64,000 bases of DNA from Nonomuraea rubra (GCF_014207985.1 NZ_JACHMI010000001.1:12011001-12075000), one strand, 5' to 3'. Shown: positions 1-8,473, numbered from the stretch's first letter. Notes: a model not told the origin generated them from the letters alone. Made by a program: numbers and translations.

Positions 1-996
1 CAGCCCGCCCCCCTGGCGGTGGAACGTCGAGGCCAGCAGCGGGGCGGCCGAGTCGTACAGGCGCACGAACTCCGGCGAGTCCGACACCCAGTCGCCGTAC
101 GCCGCGTCGATGTCGTCGATGGCGTGGCCCACCTCGTGCATCATCACGTCGGGGGTGGGCGAGGGGCGGTCGCCCACGACGATCTTGCGGTCGCCGTACG
201 CGCCGGCGCAGATGTCCCAGGTCGCCCGGCTCGACGGGAGCGGGGCGCCGCGCAGGTAGCCCATGTCGTCGAGGTCGGGGACGCCGCCCGGGCCGACGTA
301 GATGCCCTCCAGGCCCGAGGCGAGCAGCTCCTTCAGCCGCTCGGGCAGCCTGGCCAGGCTCTCCACCGCCCTGATGACGTCCGCCGGCGGCGGGCCCTGC
401 CTGGCGTCCCACTGCCGGTGCAGGATCGACTCCAGCCGTCCGCAGTGGCGCAGGCCGTCGCCCAGCGAGGGCGCGTCCGGCCGGTGGGGGCGGGCCCTGA
501 GCGGCTCGTCGACGAGCTCGAAGTCGTCCCAGGTGTAGCGGGGGCGGTCGACCACGACGGCGGCGGGCAGGCGCTCACCGCGCTCGCGCACCGCGAACGC
601 ATCCCACCCCGCCCCGGGGCCGCGCTCGCGCCCGGTGAAACCGTCCCAGCCGCGCTCGCGGGCGTCCCGGCCTGTTCCGGGGCCGCGGTCGCGCGGTGCC
701 GCGCCCGGGAAGCGGGTGTCCTGGCGGCCGTCGAGCGGCCAGCTCGGGCTTTCCGGTCCGTCACCACCGGGCCACATCATCGTGTCCCGCGCGCCGGACG
801 GCCTGCCCCGCTCGCCGGGCCGCGCCGCCTTGTGGGGCTGATCGCCACGGTTCTCGCGGCCGTCGGACCAGAACGAGCGGTCGGCGTCGGGGTGCGCCTC
901 GCCACGGCGAGAGAAGAGGTACGAGCCGCGCCGCCACCAACGGCCACGCCGATGCCGTCCTCTGTCGTTGGGTCCCCTGTCGGAAGAAAAGGCCAT
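1..996 (-). CDS. HExxH zinc metallopeptidase-like protein, C-terminus cut off by window edge
   Basis: An open frame runs from an ATG at 996 to the left edge (332 codons) with no stop inside the window. GAGGGG sits about 5 nt before the ATG and serves as ribosome site. The first ~110 residues are low complexity, rich in Arg, Gly, Asp and Pro, and probably disordered. The rest looks folded. HEVGH at residues 287-291, followed by AIDD and a DWVSDSPEF stretch, is a typical zincin HExxH site; the third zinc ligand would lie beyond the edge or just after. No signal peptide or membrane segment is visible. The organisation recalls HExxH families such as the anthrax lethal factor-like (ATLF) group, but this is only resemblance. 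It is transcribed away from the small gene at 1136, sharing a 140-nt upstream region. Confidence 0.7.
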   Translation of the reverse strand, partial: MAFSSDRGPNDRGRHRRGRWWRRGSYLFSRRGEAHPDADRSFWSDGRENRGDQPHKAARPGERGRPSGARDTMMWPGGDGPESPSWPLDGRQDTRFPGAAPRDRGPGTGRDARERGWDGFTGRERGPGAGWDAFAVRERGERLPAAVVVDRPRYTWDDFELVDEPLRARPHRPDAPSLGDGLRHCGRLESILHRQWDARQGPPPADVIRAVESLARLPERLKELLASGLEGIYVGPGGVPDLDDMGYLRGAPLPSSRATWDICAGAYGDRKIVVGDRPSPTPDVMMHEVGHAIDDIDAAYGDWVSDSPEFVRLYDSAAPLLASTFHRQGGGL

Positions 997-1135
997 CGCA
1001 CCCCTCAACGCCACGTGGAGCCCCATGGACACCGACGCACCGGCTTCCACCGTACGACGCCGATCTTCCGCTAGTCACCCGAAATGGGACATCAGGCAGC
1101 ACGATCACGCCGAAACATGGCTTACAGTTCGGGAC

Positions 1136-1429
1136 ATGGCAGGTGTTCTGATCGGCCTGGCGCTGCTGGCCTTCTGGCTCTTCTCACTGTTCGACGTGGT
1201 CACCACCCCAGAAGACGAGGTACGGAACGTACCAAAGCCTCTCTGGATCATCATCGTCGTGGTCATCCCGCTGCTCGGCGGCGTGGTGTGGATGGCGCGC
1301 GGCCGCCCGCGCGCGCCGCGGGCCGCCTGGCCCGTCCCCCCGGGCCCGGGCGCGCCGAAGGGACCGGACGACGACCCCGACTTCCTGCGTGACCTCGACC
1401 GGCGGATGCGCGGCGACGACGTCGCCTGA
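1136..1429 (+). CDS. Small membrane protein, PLDc_N-type
   Basis: 97 residues with two hydrophobic segments (about 4-20 and 33-52) separated by a short polar loop containing FDVVTTPEDEVRNVPK, then a Pro/Arg-rich, acidic cytoplasmic tail. This is the layout of the PLDc_N (phospholipase D nuclease N-terminal) family, small actinobacterial membrane proteins of unknown role. TACAGT at 1123-1128 lies just 7 nt before the ATG and there is no convincing ribosome site, so the message may be leaderless; the longer upstream in-frame extension has no membrane or folded character. It converges with ccsB, whose stop is 7 nt beyond this stop. Confidence 0.8.
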   Translation: MAGVLIGLALLAFWLFSLFDVVTTPEDEVRNVPKPLWIIIVVVIPLLGGVVWMARGRPRAPRAAWPVPPGPGAPKGPDDDPDFLRDLDRRMRGDDVA

Positions 1430-1435
1430 GCCCTC

Positions 1436-2458
1436 CTAGTCCACGTCGGCGTAGCTGTGCAGGCCGTCGATGAAGATGTTGACCCCGATCAGGTTGAACA
1501 GGAGGCAACCGAACGCCACGAGCTGCACGATGGTCGCGGCCTTCCCCCGCCAGCCCGCCGTCACCTTCGCGTGCAGGTAGGCCGCGTAGGCCACCCACGT
1601 GATGAACGACCACACCTCCTTGGGGTCCCAGCCCCAGTAGCGGCCCCAGGCCCTGTCGGCCCAGAGCGCGCCCGCGATCACGGCGAACGTCCACAGCGGG
1701 AAGGCGAACACGATCGCCCGGTGCGCCACCTTCTCCAGGTCGGCGCGGGACGGCAGCCGCGACTCCCCTTCGCGCCGCACCAGGTAGAGCACTCCGGCGA
1801 CGCCGGCCAGCGTCAGCAGCCCGCTGGCGACGATCGCCGCGCTGACGTGGATGGCGATCCAGTACGAGTTCAGCGCGGGCACCACGGGACCGGCGGCCGT
1901 GTAGAACACCTTGACGGCCAGCCCGAGCCCGAGCGCCGCCGCGACCATGACGAACCCGCCCAGGAAGCGCACGTTGTGCCGGAGCTGGGTGCCGAGGAAC
2001 GCGGTCACGGCGGCGAAGCAGATCGCGACCACGAACTCGTACATGTTGCCCCACGGCCACCGGTCCACGGCCAGACCGCGCGTGACGATCGCCCCGAGGT
2101 TGGCGGCCCAGCCCACCCAGGCGAGCACGAGCGCGACCACGCCGGCCTTCGCGCTCCAGCCCGGCGCCTGGGCGGCGGCGGGCGCTCCCGGCGCCTCACC
2201 GTCAACGGTGCCGGCGTCTCCACCGGACGGCGTCCCGGCGGTCCCGGCGAGGTCGGCAGGGTCGGCGGCCTCGCCGGACACCGCCGCGCCGACCGCGACC
2301 GGCTGCTTGACCTCGGCGGGCCGCGCCACCTGCGCCCTGCCCTGCCGGGTCCGGCCGAAGGCGAGGTCGATCGCGAAGAACACCATGGCGACGACGTAGA
2401 GCAGGACGGCTGCGACGACGAAAAGGTCGCTCAGCTCGGCGAGTTGCTCAGCGGACAT
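1436..2458 (-). CDS. ccsB: Cytochrome c biogenesis protein CcsB/ResC (CcsA family)
   Basis: Multi-pass membrane subunit of the system II cytochrome c synthase, which carries haem across the membrane and ligates it to apocytochrome CXXCH motifs with ResB. The protein (340 aa) has an N-terminal hydrophobic segment (about 10-30), a ~75-residue polar Ala/Gly-rich insert, and at least six further membrane segments. The tryptophan-rich WWD haem-handling motif is seen as WGRYWGWDPKEVWSF near residue 270, and conserved His residues flank it. The start overlaps the end of resB by 11 nt, so it is last in the translationally coupled tlpA-ccdA-resB-ccsB series. The insert is longer than in Bacillus CcsA-type proteins. 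Confidence 0.95.
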   Translation of the reverse strand: MSAEQLAELSDLFVVAAVLLYVVAMVFFAIDLAFGRTRQGRAQVARPAEVKQPVAVGAAVSGEAADPADLAGTAGTPSGGDAGTVDGEAPGAPAAAQAPGWSAKAGVVALVLAWVGWAANLGAIVTRGLAVDRWPWGNMYEFVVAICFAAVTAFLGTQLRHNVRFLGGFVMVAAALGLGLAVKVFYTAAGPVVPALNSYWIAIHVSAAIVASGLLTLAGVAGVLYLVRREGESRLPSRADLEKVAHRAIVFAFPLWTFAVIAGALWADRAWGRYWGWDPKEVWSFITWVAYAAYLHAKVTAGWRGKAATIVQLVAFGCLLFNLIGVNIFIDGLHSYADVD

Positions 2459-4007
2459 CCTTGTCTCCTGCTGATAGAACCTTGACGATGTCGGCGAACT
2501 CCTCGGCGAAGCCCGCCGCGGAGCCCTCGGTACGGGTCAGGCCGCCCACCTCGGCCCTGCCCTCGGAGACGCGTACGAAGACCCGCCGGCGGCGGATCAT
2601 GAGCGAGAGCGCGATGGCGACGACGGCCGTGGCGGCGGCCACCAGGGCGGGGAAGCGCCCCGGGTCGTAGGAGGTCTGGAGCGTGATCCACTCCTTGACC
2701 CCGGTGAACTCCAGCTTGCCCAGCCCGTCGGGCAGGTCCATCGACTGCCCCACGGCCAGCGGCTTGGGCGCGCTGGACCCCATGACCAGCGGCTTGAGCT
2801 TCTTCAGCACCTCGGGCTCGGCCAGCTCGTAGACCGACTGCGGCTTGCCCGAGCGCACGCCCAGGTCGCCGGAGAACGCGCCGAGGATCTTCACCTCGGG
2901 GTTGAGCTCGCCGGGGAAGGCCGAGGCGTGGTCGCCGTTGGTCAGCGGCACGCTGGTCGGCAGGAACTGCAGCAGGAACCCGAGCTGCGACGGCTGCGCG
3001 TCGGGCACCTTGACGACGCAGCCCGAGGTCATCGTGGCCTTCTGCTCGATCAGGCAGGGCACGGGCCCCTCGAAGGCCACCTGCCCCTTCCCGTCGGTGA
3101 CCTTGAACACGGGCGCGTAGCCGTTGCCGATCAGGTACATCTGCGTGCCGTCGACCTCGAGCGGCTCGTTGACCTTGAGCTCGTAGTCGCGGGCGGGCGC
3201 GGCGGGCGTGTCGCTGACCTTGAGGTGGGCCGAGTAGTCGAGCGCCTGGCCGCGCTTGTCGCCGGCGACCTGGTAGGCCACCTTGAACTCCGACAGCGTG
3301 AACGAGAACGGCTGCAGCGACTCGGCCGAGACCTGGTTGCCGGGCATGAACCGGTCGTAGGCGGCCACGGTGTTGGCGAACCCGTCGCCCTCCACGACCA
3401 GGACGTTCCCCCGGTAGCCGAACAGGGCGCCGGCGCCGATGGCCACCAGCACGCCGAGCAGGGCGATGTGGAAGAACAGGTTGCCGATCTCGCGCAGGTA
3501 CCCCTTCTCGGCCGACACCCAGCCGTCGCCGGTCACGACGCGGAAGCGCAGCTTGCGCAGCTTCCGGGCGGCCTGCTGGACGTCCAGGTCGCTGTCGAAC
3601 GAGGCCGCGTGGGGCAGGCGGGAGAGGTTCTTCGGGGCCGCGGGCGGCTTGCGGCGCAGCTCGCGCACGAAGGTCGCGGTACGCGGGATGATGCAGCCGA
3701 TCAGCGAGGTGAACAGCAGCAGGTAGACGGCCGCGAACCAGGTCGAGCTGAACACCTCGAAGAGCTGAAGGCGGTCGTACCACTCGGCCAGCACCGGGCT
3801 CTGCTCGTAGATCTGGGCGACCTTGTCGGGCTCGACGCTGCGCTGCGGCACCAGCGAGCCGGGCACCGAGCCCAGCGCCAGCAGGAACAGCAGGATGAGC
3901 GCCGTCTTCATCGAGGTGAGCGTGCGCCACGCCCAGCGCAGCCAGGCCACCGGGCCGAACCCGGCCTGCTTGGGCGCCTGCTCCTTCTCCAGCTCCTGGA
4001 CGCTCAT
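2448..4007 (-). CDS. resB: Cytochrome c biogenesis protein ResB
   Basis: 519 residues; the membrane-bound partner of CcsB in the system II cytochrome c synthase. The N-terminal half has three hydrophobic segments (MKTALILLFLLALGSVPG, the WFAAVYLLLFTSLIGCII segment and the LFFHIALLGVLVAIGAG segment), then a large extracytoplasmic domain of ~300 residues, then a last membrane segment (ALVAAATAVVAIALSLMI). The start is taken as the ATG at 4007 because it forms a TGATG overlap with the stop of ccdA and begins a typical ResB N-terminus; the reading frame stays open upstream inside ccdA but that is a shadow. The second and third genes of the operon are thereby translationally coupled. Confidence 0.95.
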   Translation of the reverse strand: MSVQELEKEQAPKQAGFGPVAWLRWAWRTLTSMKTALILLFLLALGSVPGSLVPQRSVEPDKVAQIYEQSPVLAEWYDRLQLFEVFSSTWFAAVYLLLFTSLIGCIIPRTATFVRELRRKPPAAPKNLSRLPHAASFDSDLDVQQAARKLRKLRFRVVTGDGWVSAEKGYLREIGNLFFHIALLGVLVAIGAGALFGYRGNVLVVEGDGFANTVAAYDRFMPGNQVSAESLQPFSFTLSEFKVAYQVAGDKRGQALDYSAHLKVSDTPAAPARDYELKVNEPLEVDGTQMYLIGNGYAPVFKVTDGKGQVAFEGPVPCLIEQKATMTSGCVVKVPDAQPSQLGFLLQFLPTSVPLTNGDHASAFPGELNPEVKILGAFSGDLGVRSGKPQSVYELAEPEVLKKLKPLVMGSSAPKPLAVGQSMDLPDGLGKLEFTGVKEWITLQTSYDPGRFPALVAAATAVVAIALSLMIRRRRVFVRVSEGRAEVGGLTRTEGSAAGFAEEFADIVKVLSAGDKDVR

Positions 4008-4729
4008 CAGATCACCGGCTCGAACGCGCCGATCAGCCCCTGCATGGCGGCGATCATCTCTCCCCAGAGCCCGGTCACCAGCAGCACGCCGACGGCCACC
4101 ATCATGCCGCCGCCGATCCTGGTGATCAGGCGTGAGTGCTTGCGGATGGCCCGGAACGTGCGCAGGGCCCTGCTGTAGGCCAGTGCCGCGCCCACGAAGG
4201 GCAGGCCGAGGCCCAGGGCGTACGCGACGGCCAGGAGCGCTCCCCGGCCCGCGCTGCCCTCGTTGAGCCCCAGCGTCAGCACCACGGCGAGCGTGGGCCC
4301 GATGCACGGTGTCCAGCCCAGCCCGAACACCACCCCGAGCAGCGGCGCGCCCGCCAGCCCTGCGGCCGGCAGGCGGTGGATGCGCACGTCGCGCATCAGC
4401 CCGGGCAGCACGCCCAGGAAGGCGAGCCCGAGCACGATGGTGAGCACGCCGAGCACCCGGGTGATGACGTCGGCGTTGCCCAGCAGGACCGAGCCGAGAC
4501 CGCCGAACAGCGCCCCGCTGAGCACGAACACCAGCGCGAACCCGGCCACGAACAGCGACGCCCCGAGCACCAGCCGCCCCCGTCTGGGGTCGGCGCTCAT
4601 CCCGGTGACGTACGACAGGTAGCCCGGCACCAGCGGCAGCACGCACGGCGACAGGAACGACACCACCCCGGCCAGCACCGCGATCGGCACGGCCAGCAGC
4701 AGCGAGCCCGACGCGACGACGTCACTCAT
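4007..4729 (-). CDS. ccdA: Thiol:disulfide interchange protein CcdA
   Basis: 240-residue membrane protein with six predicted helices. It passes reducing equivalents from cytoplasmic thioredoxin across the membrane to the TlpA/ResA-like protein, which keeps apocytochrome c cysteines reduced. The redox cysteines are visible in VSFLSPCVLPLVPGYLSYVTG near the N-terminus and in GWTPCIGPTLAV in the middle, the paired TM1/TM4 signature of CcdA. Its ATG (4729) overlaps the end of the TlpA-like gene by 8 nt and its stop overlaps the resB start. In M. tuberculosis the same order Rv0526-ccdA-Rv0528-ccsA is known. Confidence 0.95.
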   Translation of the reverse strand: MSDVVASGSLLLAVPIAVLAGVVSFLSPCVLPLVPGYLSYVTGMSADPRRGRLVLGASLFVAGFALVFVLSGALFGGLGSVLLGNADVITRVLGVLTIVLGLAFLGVLPGLMRDVRIHRLPAAGLAGAPLLGVVFGLGWTPCIGPTLAVVLTLGLNEGSAGRGALLAVAYALGLGLPFVGAALAYSRALRTFRAIRKHSRLITRIGGGMMVAVGVLLVTGLWGEMIAAMQGLIGAFEPVI

Positions 4730-5300
4730 CGCGCACCTTGGTCACCGTGTTCATCAGGTCGGTGTACTTGACGGCGCCGAGCGCCCTGGCGGCGATTCTG
4801 CCCTGCTTGTCGATGATCAGCGTGGACGGGATGGCCGCGGGCGGCACCGTGCCCTGGAAGGCCAGCGCGACCTTGCCCGGCTGGTCGAAGATGTGCGGGT
4901 ATCCGGTCTGCTCGGTGCGCTCGAACGCCTTGGCGTCGGCCTGGCGGTCCTTGAAGTCGACGCCGAGGAACTCCACGCCGCTGCCCTTGGTCTTGGCCGC
5001 GACCTCCTTGAGCACCGGCGCCTCCGCCCGGCACGGGCCGCACCAGGAGGCCCAGAAGTTGAGCACCACGACCTTGCCCTTGTGCGCGGCCAGCGAGGCG
5101 GTGGCGCCGTCGAGGGTCGGCCCTTCGACCGCGGGCGCGGGCTTGCGCTCGGCGGCCTCGAAGACCTGCATCTTCCCGTCGCCCGCGACGAACCGGGTGT
5201 CGCCCGCCTGCGGCTGACCGCCCTGGTTGCCGGCGCAGCCCGCGGTGACCACGGCCAGCGCGGCCAGGAGGAGAACGGAGGGGAGGGACTTGGCGCGCAC
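4722..5300 (-). CDS. TlpA/ResA-like thiol-disulfide oxidoreductase lipoprotein
   Basis: 192 residues. A GTG start at 5300 follows AAGGAG by 10 nt and gives a clean lipoprotein signal (RAKSLPSVLLLAALAVVTAGC; lipobox VTAGC). The mature part is a thioredoxin fold with the active site WASWCGPC around residue 90 and a cis-Pro region further on. It is the likely extracytoplasmic reductant for apocytochrome c, supplied with electrons by CcdA encoded next. Upstream in-frame codons exist but would put ~70 basic residues before the signal peptide. Two stacked inverted repeats (5315-5350) lie directly in front of the gene. Confidence 0.92.
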   Translation of the reverse strand: MRAKSLPSVLLLAALAVVTAGCAGNQGGQPQAGDTRFVAGDGKMQVFEAAERKPAPAVEGPTLDGATASLAAHKGKVVVLNFWASWCGPCRAEAPVLKEVAAKTKGSGVEFLGVDFKDRQADAKAFERTEQTGYPHIFDQPGKVALAFQGTVPPAAIPSTLIIDKQGRIAARALGAVKYTDLMNTVTKVRDE

Positions 5301-5314
5301 GGAGGAAGATCTCC

Positions 5315-5325
5315 TTGTACTACAA
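5315..5325. promoter_or_regulatory. Palindrome TTGTACTACAA upstream of tlpA-like gene
   Basis: Perfect 5-1-5 palindrome (TTGTA-c-TACAA), ending 15 nt upstream of the GTG start at 5300 and abutting the larger inverted repeat at 5326-5350. It overlaps the region just before the ribosome site on the minus strand. It could be a repressor operator; the cognate factor is not known. Confidence 0.35.
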
Positions 5326-5350
5326 CCGGTAGAGCTTGCAACTCTACCGG
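5326..5350. promoter_or_regulatory. 25-nt inverted repeat between phosphatase and tlpA-like gene
   Basis: Arms CCGGTAGAG (5326-5334) and CTCTACCGG (5342-5350) are perfectly complementary with a 7-nt spacer. It lies 21 nt past the phosphatase stop and 25 nt before the tlpA-like start. In RNA it would be a stable hairpin, so it may be a terminator/attenuator for the phosphatase transcript, or a DNA operator for the cytochrome c maturation genes. Confidence 0.5.
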
Positions 5351-5371
5351 GGCGACCGCACGCTCCGGACA

Positions 5372-6007
5372 TCAGGCCCCGGGGAGCGAGGGCCCCGTCT
5401 CCAGTGATCCGGCGGGTTCGCTGTAGCCGATGCTGATCAGGCGGTCGCCGTCGAAGGTGAACGTGGTCAGGCTGGCCAGCGCGCACTGCCGGCGGCGCGG
5501 ATCGTGCCAGAGCCTGCGGCCCTCGGCGGCGCACCTGATGGCCCAGATGGGGAGCTGGTGGCTGACGAGCACCGTCTCGTGCCCGCGCGCCGCCGCCCTG
5601 GCCTCGTCGATCATCGACTTCATGCGGCTGACGATCGCGGGGTACGACTCGCCCCAGGACGGGCGCAGCGGGTTGTAGAAGTAGCGGTAGTTGCGCCAGT
5701 CGCGCAGCAGGCCCATGCCCTTGCCGATGCGGCCCTCCAGGAGGTTGCCCGCCTCGATCAGGCGGGTGTCCTGGGTGATCTCCAGGCCGAGCTTGTCGGC
5801 GAGCGGGGCCGCCGTCTCCAGGGCGCGTTCGAGCGGAGAGCTGAACAGCTTGACGATGTCGCGGCCGCCGACGGCCTTGGCGACCGTCTCGGCCATGAGC
5901 TGACCTGTCTCGGACAGGTGGTAGCCGGGCAGCCTGCCGTACAGGATGCCTCCGGGATTGTGCACCTCACCGTGGCGCAGCAGGTGGACGACGGTGGTTT
6001 CAGCCAT
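5372..6007 (-). CDS. Histidine phosphatase family protein (phosphoglycerate mutase-like)
   Basis: 211 residues from ATG 6007 (a GTG at 6016 adds three residues and is possible, since GATAGG sits closer to it). The catalytic RHGE motif appears at the N-terminus (VVHLLRHGEVHNP), followed by a LYGRLPGYHLSETG substrate loop; a second conserved His occurs in VLVSHQLPIWAIRC. This is the two-histidine phosphatase superfamily. Its substrate is not deducible. Genes of this type stand between hemL and the TlpA-like gene in mycobacteria (Rv0525), so the link with haem/cytochrome c genes appears conserved. Confidence 0.9.
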   Translation of the reverse strand: MAETTVVHLLRHGEVHNPGGILYGRLPGYHLSETGQLMAETVAKAVGGRDIVKLFSSPLERALETAAPLADKLGLEITQDTRLIEAGNLLEGRIGKGMGLLRDWRNYRYFYNPLRPSWGESYPAIVSRMKSMIDEARAAARGHETVLVSHQLPIWAIRCAAEGRRLWHDPRRRQCALASLTTFTFDGDRLISIGYSEPAGSLETGPSLPGA

Positions 6008-6063
6008 GGTGGGCACAGCCTATCCGCTCGATCGGACCGTGCGGCTCAGGCCCCCGGCCGGTG

Positions 6064-6984
6064 TCAGTTCACCGCCCAGGCGTTCTCCTGCTTCCTGCTC
6101 GACTCGGCCAGCGCCTCCACCATGGCTCTGATGGCCGGGCGGCGGGCCGCGTCGGTGCGCCACACCGCGTAGATGCGCCGCGACTGGCGCGGGAGCAGCG
6201 GGACGAGCCGCACGCCGGGGGGCACGCAGTCGCGGCCCAGCCGCGGCACGATCGCGCAGCCCAGACCTGCCGCCACCAGGGCGAGCTGGGTCGGGTACTC
6301 GTCGGCCATGCACGCGATCACCGGCTCCAGCGAGGCGCTGCGCAGCGTGAACACCAGCCAGTCGTGGCAGACGGTGCCGGGCGAGCCGCTGATCCACTGC
6401 TCGCCCCGCAGGGTGGCCAGCTCGATCTCCCGCGCGTCCGCCAGGGGGTGGCCCTCGGGCACGGCCACGTCGGCGACGTCGTCGAGCAGAGTGGCCTTGG
6501 ACAGGCCCTCGGGGATGGCCATGGGGCGGTTCAGCCAGTCCTGGATCACGCCCAGGTCCAGCTCGCCCCTGGCGACCTCGCGGACGACCCGCTCGGGCTC
6601 GCGCTCGTTGAGCTGCACCCACAGGTCGGGGTGGCGCTGCTTGAGCGAGACCAGCGCGCCGGGCATGAGGCCGCGGACGGCGGTGGGGAAGGCGGCCACG
6701 TTGAGCCGGCCGACGACCGCGCCGCGCAGCGCCTCGAAGTCGGCCTCGGCGGTCTCGACCAGGGCGAGGATGCGCTCGGCGTGCTCGGCCAGCAGCCCGG
6801 CCGCGTCCGTCAGGCGCACGCCGCGGCCGTTGCGCTCCATCAGGCGGGCGCCGGTCTCGCGCTCCAGCTTGGCGATCTGCTGCGAGACGGCCGATGGCGT
6901 GACCATGAGCGCGTCGGCCGCCGCGCCGACCGAGCCGTACACGTGGACTGCGTGAAGGGCTTTGAGCCGGTTCAGGTCCAACAT
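6064..6984 (-). CDS. LysR-family transcriptional regulator
   Basis: 306 residues. The N-terminal winged helix-turn-helix is clear (MLDLNRLKALHAVHVYGSVG then a TPSAVSQQIAKLE recognition helix), followed by a type 2 periplasmic-binding-like effector domain from about residue 90. The ATG at 6984 is the family-typical start; the in-frame extension upstream is not. A 13-bp symmetric element (6995-7007) lies 10 nt upstream of the start and is suited to autorepression. The only divergent neighbour is a 36-residue basic ORF, so no target function can be inferred from context; the C-terminus faces the phosphatase gene. Confidence 0.93.
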   Translation of the reverse strand: MLDLNRLKALHAVHVYGSVGAAADALMVTPSAVSQQIAKLERETGARLMERNGRGVRLTDAAGLLAEHAERILALVETAEADFEALRGAVVGRLNVAAFPTAVRGLMPGALVSLKQRHPDLWVQLNEREPERVVREVARGELDLGVIQDWLNRPMAIPEGLSKATLLDDVADVAVPEGHPLADAREIELATLRGEQWISGSPGTVCHDWLVFTLRSASLEPVIACMADEYPTQLALVAAGLGCAIVPRLGRDCVPPGVRLVPLLPRQSRRIYAVWRTDAARRPAIRAMVEALAESSRKQENAWAVN

Positions 6985-6994
6985 GTAAGCCAGC

Positions 6995-7007
6995 CTAAAC
7001 GGTTTAG
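6995..7007. promoter_or_regulatory. Symmetric element CTAAACGGTTTAG, candidate LysR site
   Basis: Perfect 6-1-6 dyad between the LysR gene (start 6984) and the divergent small ORF (start 7058). Its TAAACGGTTTA core has the T...A symmetry of LysR-type recognition sites, though spacing is shorter than the classical T-N11-A. Placement suits autoregulation plus control of the divergent gene. Confidence 0.45.
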
Positions 7008-7057
7008 CGTAGAAAGTCTCGCTTGTCGTTGAATGTGTAGCAGACGAAAATAGTTGC

Positions 7058-7168
7058 ATGAGAATCCTGAAGACGAAGAAGCAGCAGACCAGCTCCGTGT
7101 CGTACCTCAAGGTCCTCGCCGAGCAGGCTCGCGAGCAGCGCATCCGCTACCAGAAGCCCGCTCGCTGA
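7058..7168 (+). CDS. Short basic protein of 36 residues, divergent from LysR gene
   Basis: Reads MRILKTKKQQTSSVSYLKVL and continues with a basic, Gln/Arg-rich tail to a TGA at 7166-7168. All but about three codons end in G or C, matching the genome's coding bias, which is strong evidence that so short a frame is real. It is very basic and has no cysteine, signal peptide or membrane segment; it could be a single amphipathic helix. There is no ribosome site; AAAATA lies a few nt upstream with TTGTCG 18 nt before it, so the mRNA may be leaderless. I do not recognise the family. It ends 15 nt before the hemL stop on the other strand. Confidence 0.6.
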   Translation: MRILKTKKQQTSSVSYLKVLAEQAREQRIRYQKPAR

Positions 7169-7183
7169 GCCTGAGTCGGTGAG

Positions 7184-8473
7184 TCAGTGGACGGCGGCGG
7201 CCGCCTTCGCGGCGGCCGGCAGCGCCTCCGCGATCCGGGAGATGGCCTCGTCGTCGTGCGAGGCCGACAGGAACCAGGCCTCGTAGGCCGACGGCGGCAG
7301 GTAGACCCCCTGGTCGAGCATGGCGTGGAAGAACGCGGTGAACGCCGCGGTGTCCTGCGTCTTGGCCTCGGCGAAGTTCGTCACCTCGGCGTCCGTGAAG
7401 AAGATCGAGAACAGGCTGCCCGCCCGCTGCAGCCGGTGCGGCACCCCCGCCTTGGCCAGCGCCTCCGAGGCCAGATCGCCCACCTTGAGCGCCGCCGCGT
7501 CCACCCGCGCGTACGCCTCCGCGTCCAGCGCCCGGAGCGTGGCCAGCCCGGCCGCGCAGGCCAGCGGGTTGCCGGAGAGCGTGCCCGCCTGGTAGACGGG
7601 CCCCTCGGGGGCGAGGTCGGCCATGACGTCGGCCCGGCCGCCGAACGCCGCCGCCGGCAGGCCGCCGCCCATCACCTTGCCGAACGTCATCAGGTCGGCG
7701 TCCACGGGGTCGAGGCCGTACCAGCCCGCCGCGGAGACGCGGAAGCCCGTCAGCACCTCGTCCACGATGAGCAGCGCGCCGTTGGCGGTGCACAGCTCGC
7801 GCAGGCGCGCGTTGAAGCCGTCGCGCGGCGGGACGATCCCCATGTTCGCGGGGCACGCCTCCGTGATCACGCACGCGATGTCCGCGGCGGCGAACGCCTC
7901 CTCGACGGCCGCCAGGTCGTTGTACGGCAGCACGATCGTGTCGGCCGCCGACGCCCCCGTCACCCCGGGCGTGTCGGGCAGCCCGAACGTCGCCACCCCT
8001 GACCCGGCCGAGGCCAGCAGCGCGTCCACGTGCCCGTGGTAGCAGCCCGCGAACTTGATCACCTTGGACCGCCCGGTGAACCCCCTGGCCAGCCGCACCG
8101 CGCTCATCGTCGCCTCGGTGCCCGAGCTGACCAGCCGCACCTTCTCCACCGGCGCCACCCGCGCCACGAGCTCCTCGGCCAGCTCCACCTCGCCCTGCGT
8201 GGCGGTGCCGTAGGAGAACCCGCCCGCGATGGCGCCCTGCACCGCCTCGACGACGGCGGGGTGCCGGTGGCCGAGGATCATCGGCCCCCAGGAGCAGACG
8301 AGGTCGACGTAGCGGTTGCCGTCGACGTCGGTGATGTAGGGCCCCTGCCCCGAGGCCATGAAGCGCGGCGTGCCGCCCACCGCGCCGAACGCTCGCACCG
8401 GGGAGTTCACGCCCCCGGGCACGATGTCCTTGGCTCGGGCGAACAGGTCTTCGGACTTCTGTGTACGGCTCAC
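7184..8473 (-). CDS. hemL: Glutamate-1-semialdehyde 2,1-aminomutase
   Basis: 429-residue PLP enzyme converting glutamate-1-semialdehyde to 5-aminolevulinate, second step of the C5 haem pathway after HemA. N-terminal [11 protein letters not shown] and [10 protein letters not shown] stretches are family signatures; the PLP lysine is in [22 protein letters not shown] start at 8473. It lies last in a minus-strand series with rex, hemA, hemC, hemD, hemB and the primase-like gene, 37 nt after the latter, so it may belong to the same transcript. Length is normal. Confidence 0.96.
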   Translation of the reverse strand: MSRTQKSEDLFARAKDIVPGGVNSPVRAFGAVGGTPRFMASGQGPYITDVDGNRYVDLVCSWGPMILGHRHPAVVEAVQGAIAGGFSYGTATQGEVELAEELVARVAPVEKVRLVSSGTEATMSAVRLARGFTGRSKVIKFAGCYHGHVDALLASAGSGVATFGLPDTPGVTGASAADTIVLPYNDLAAVEEAFAAADIACVITEACPANMGIVPPRDGFNARLRELCTANGALLIVDEVLTGFRVSAAGWYGLDPVDADLMTFGKVMGGGLPAAAFGGRADVMADLAPEGPVYQAGTLSGNPLACAAGLATLRALDAEAYARVDAAALKVGDLASEALAKAGVPHRLQRAGSLFSIFFTDAEVTNFAEAKTQDTAAFTAFFHAMLDQGVYLPPSAYEAWFLSASHDDEAISRIAEALPAAAKAAAAVH

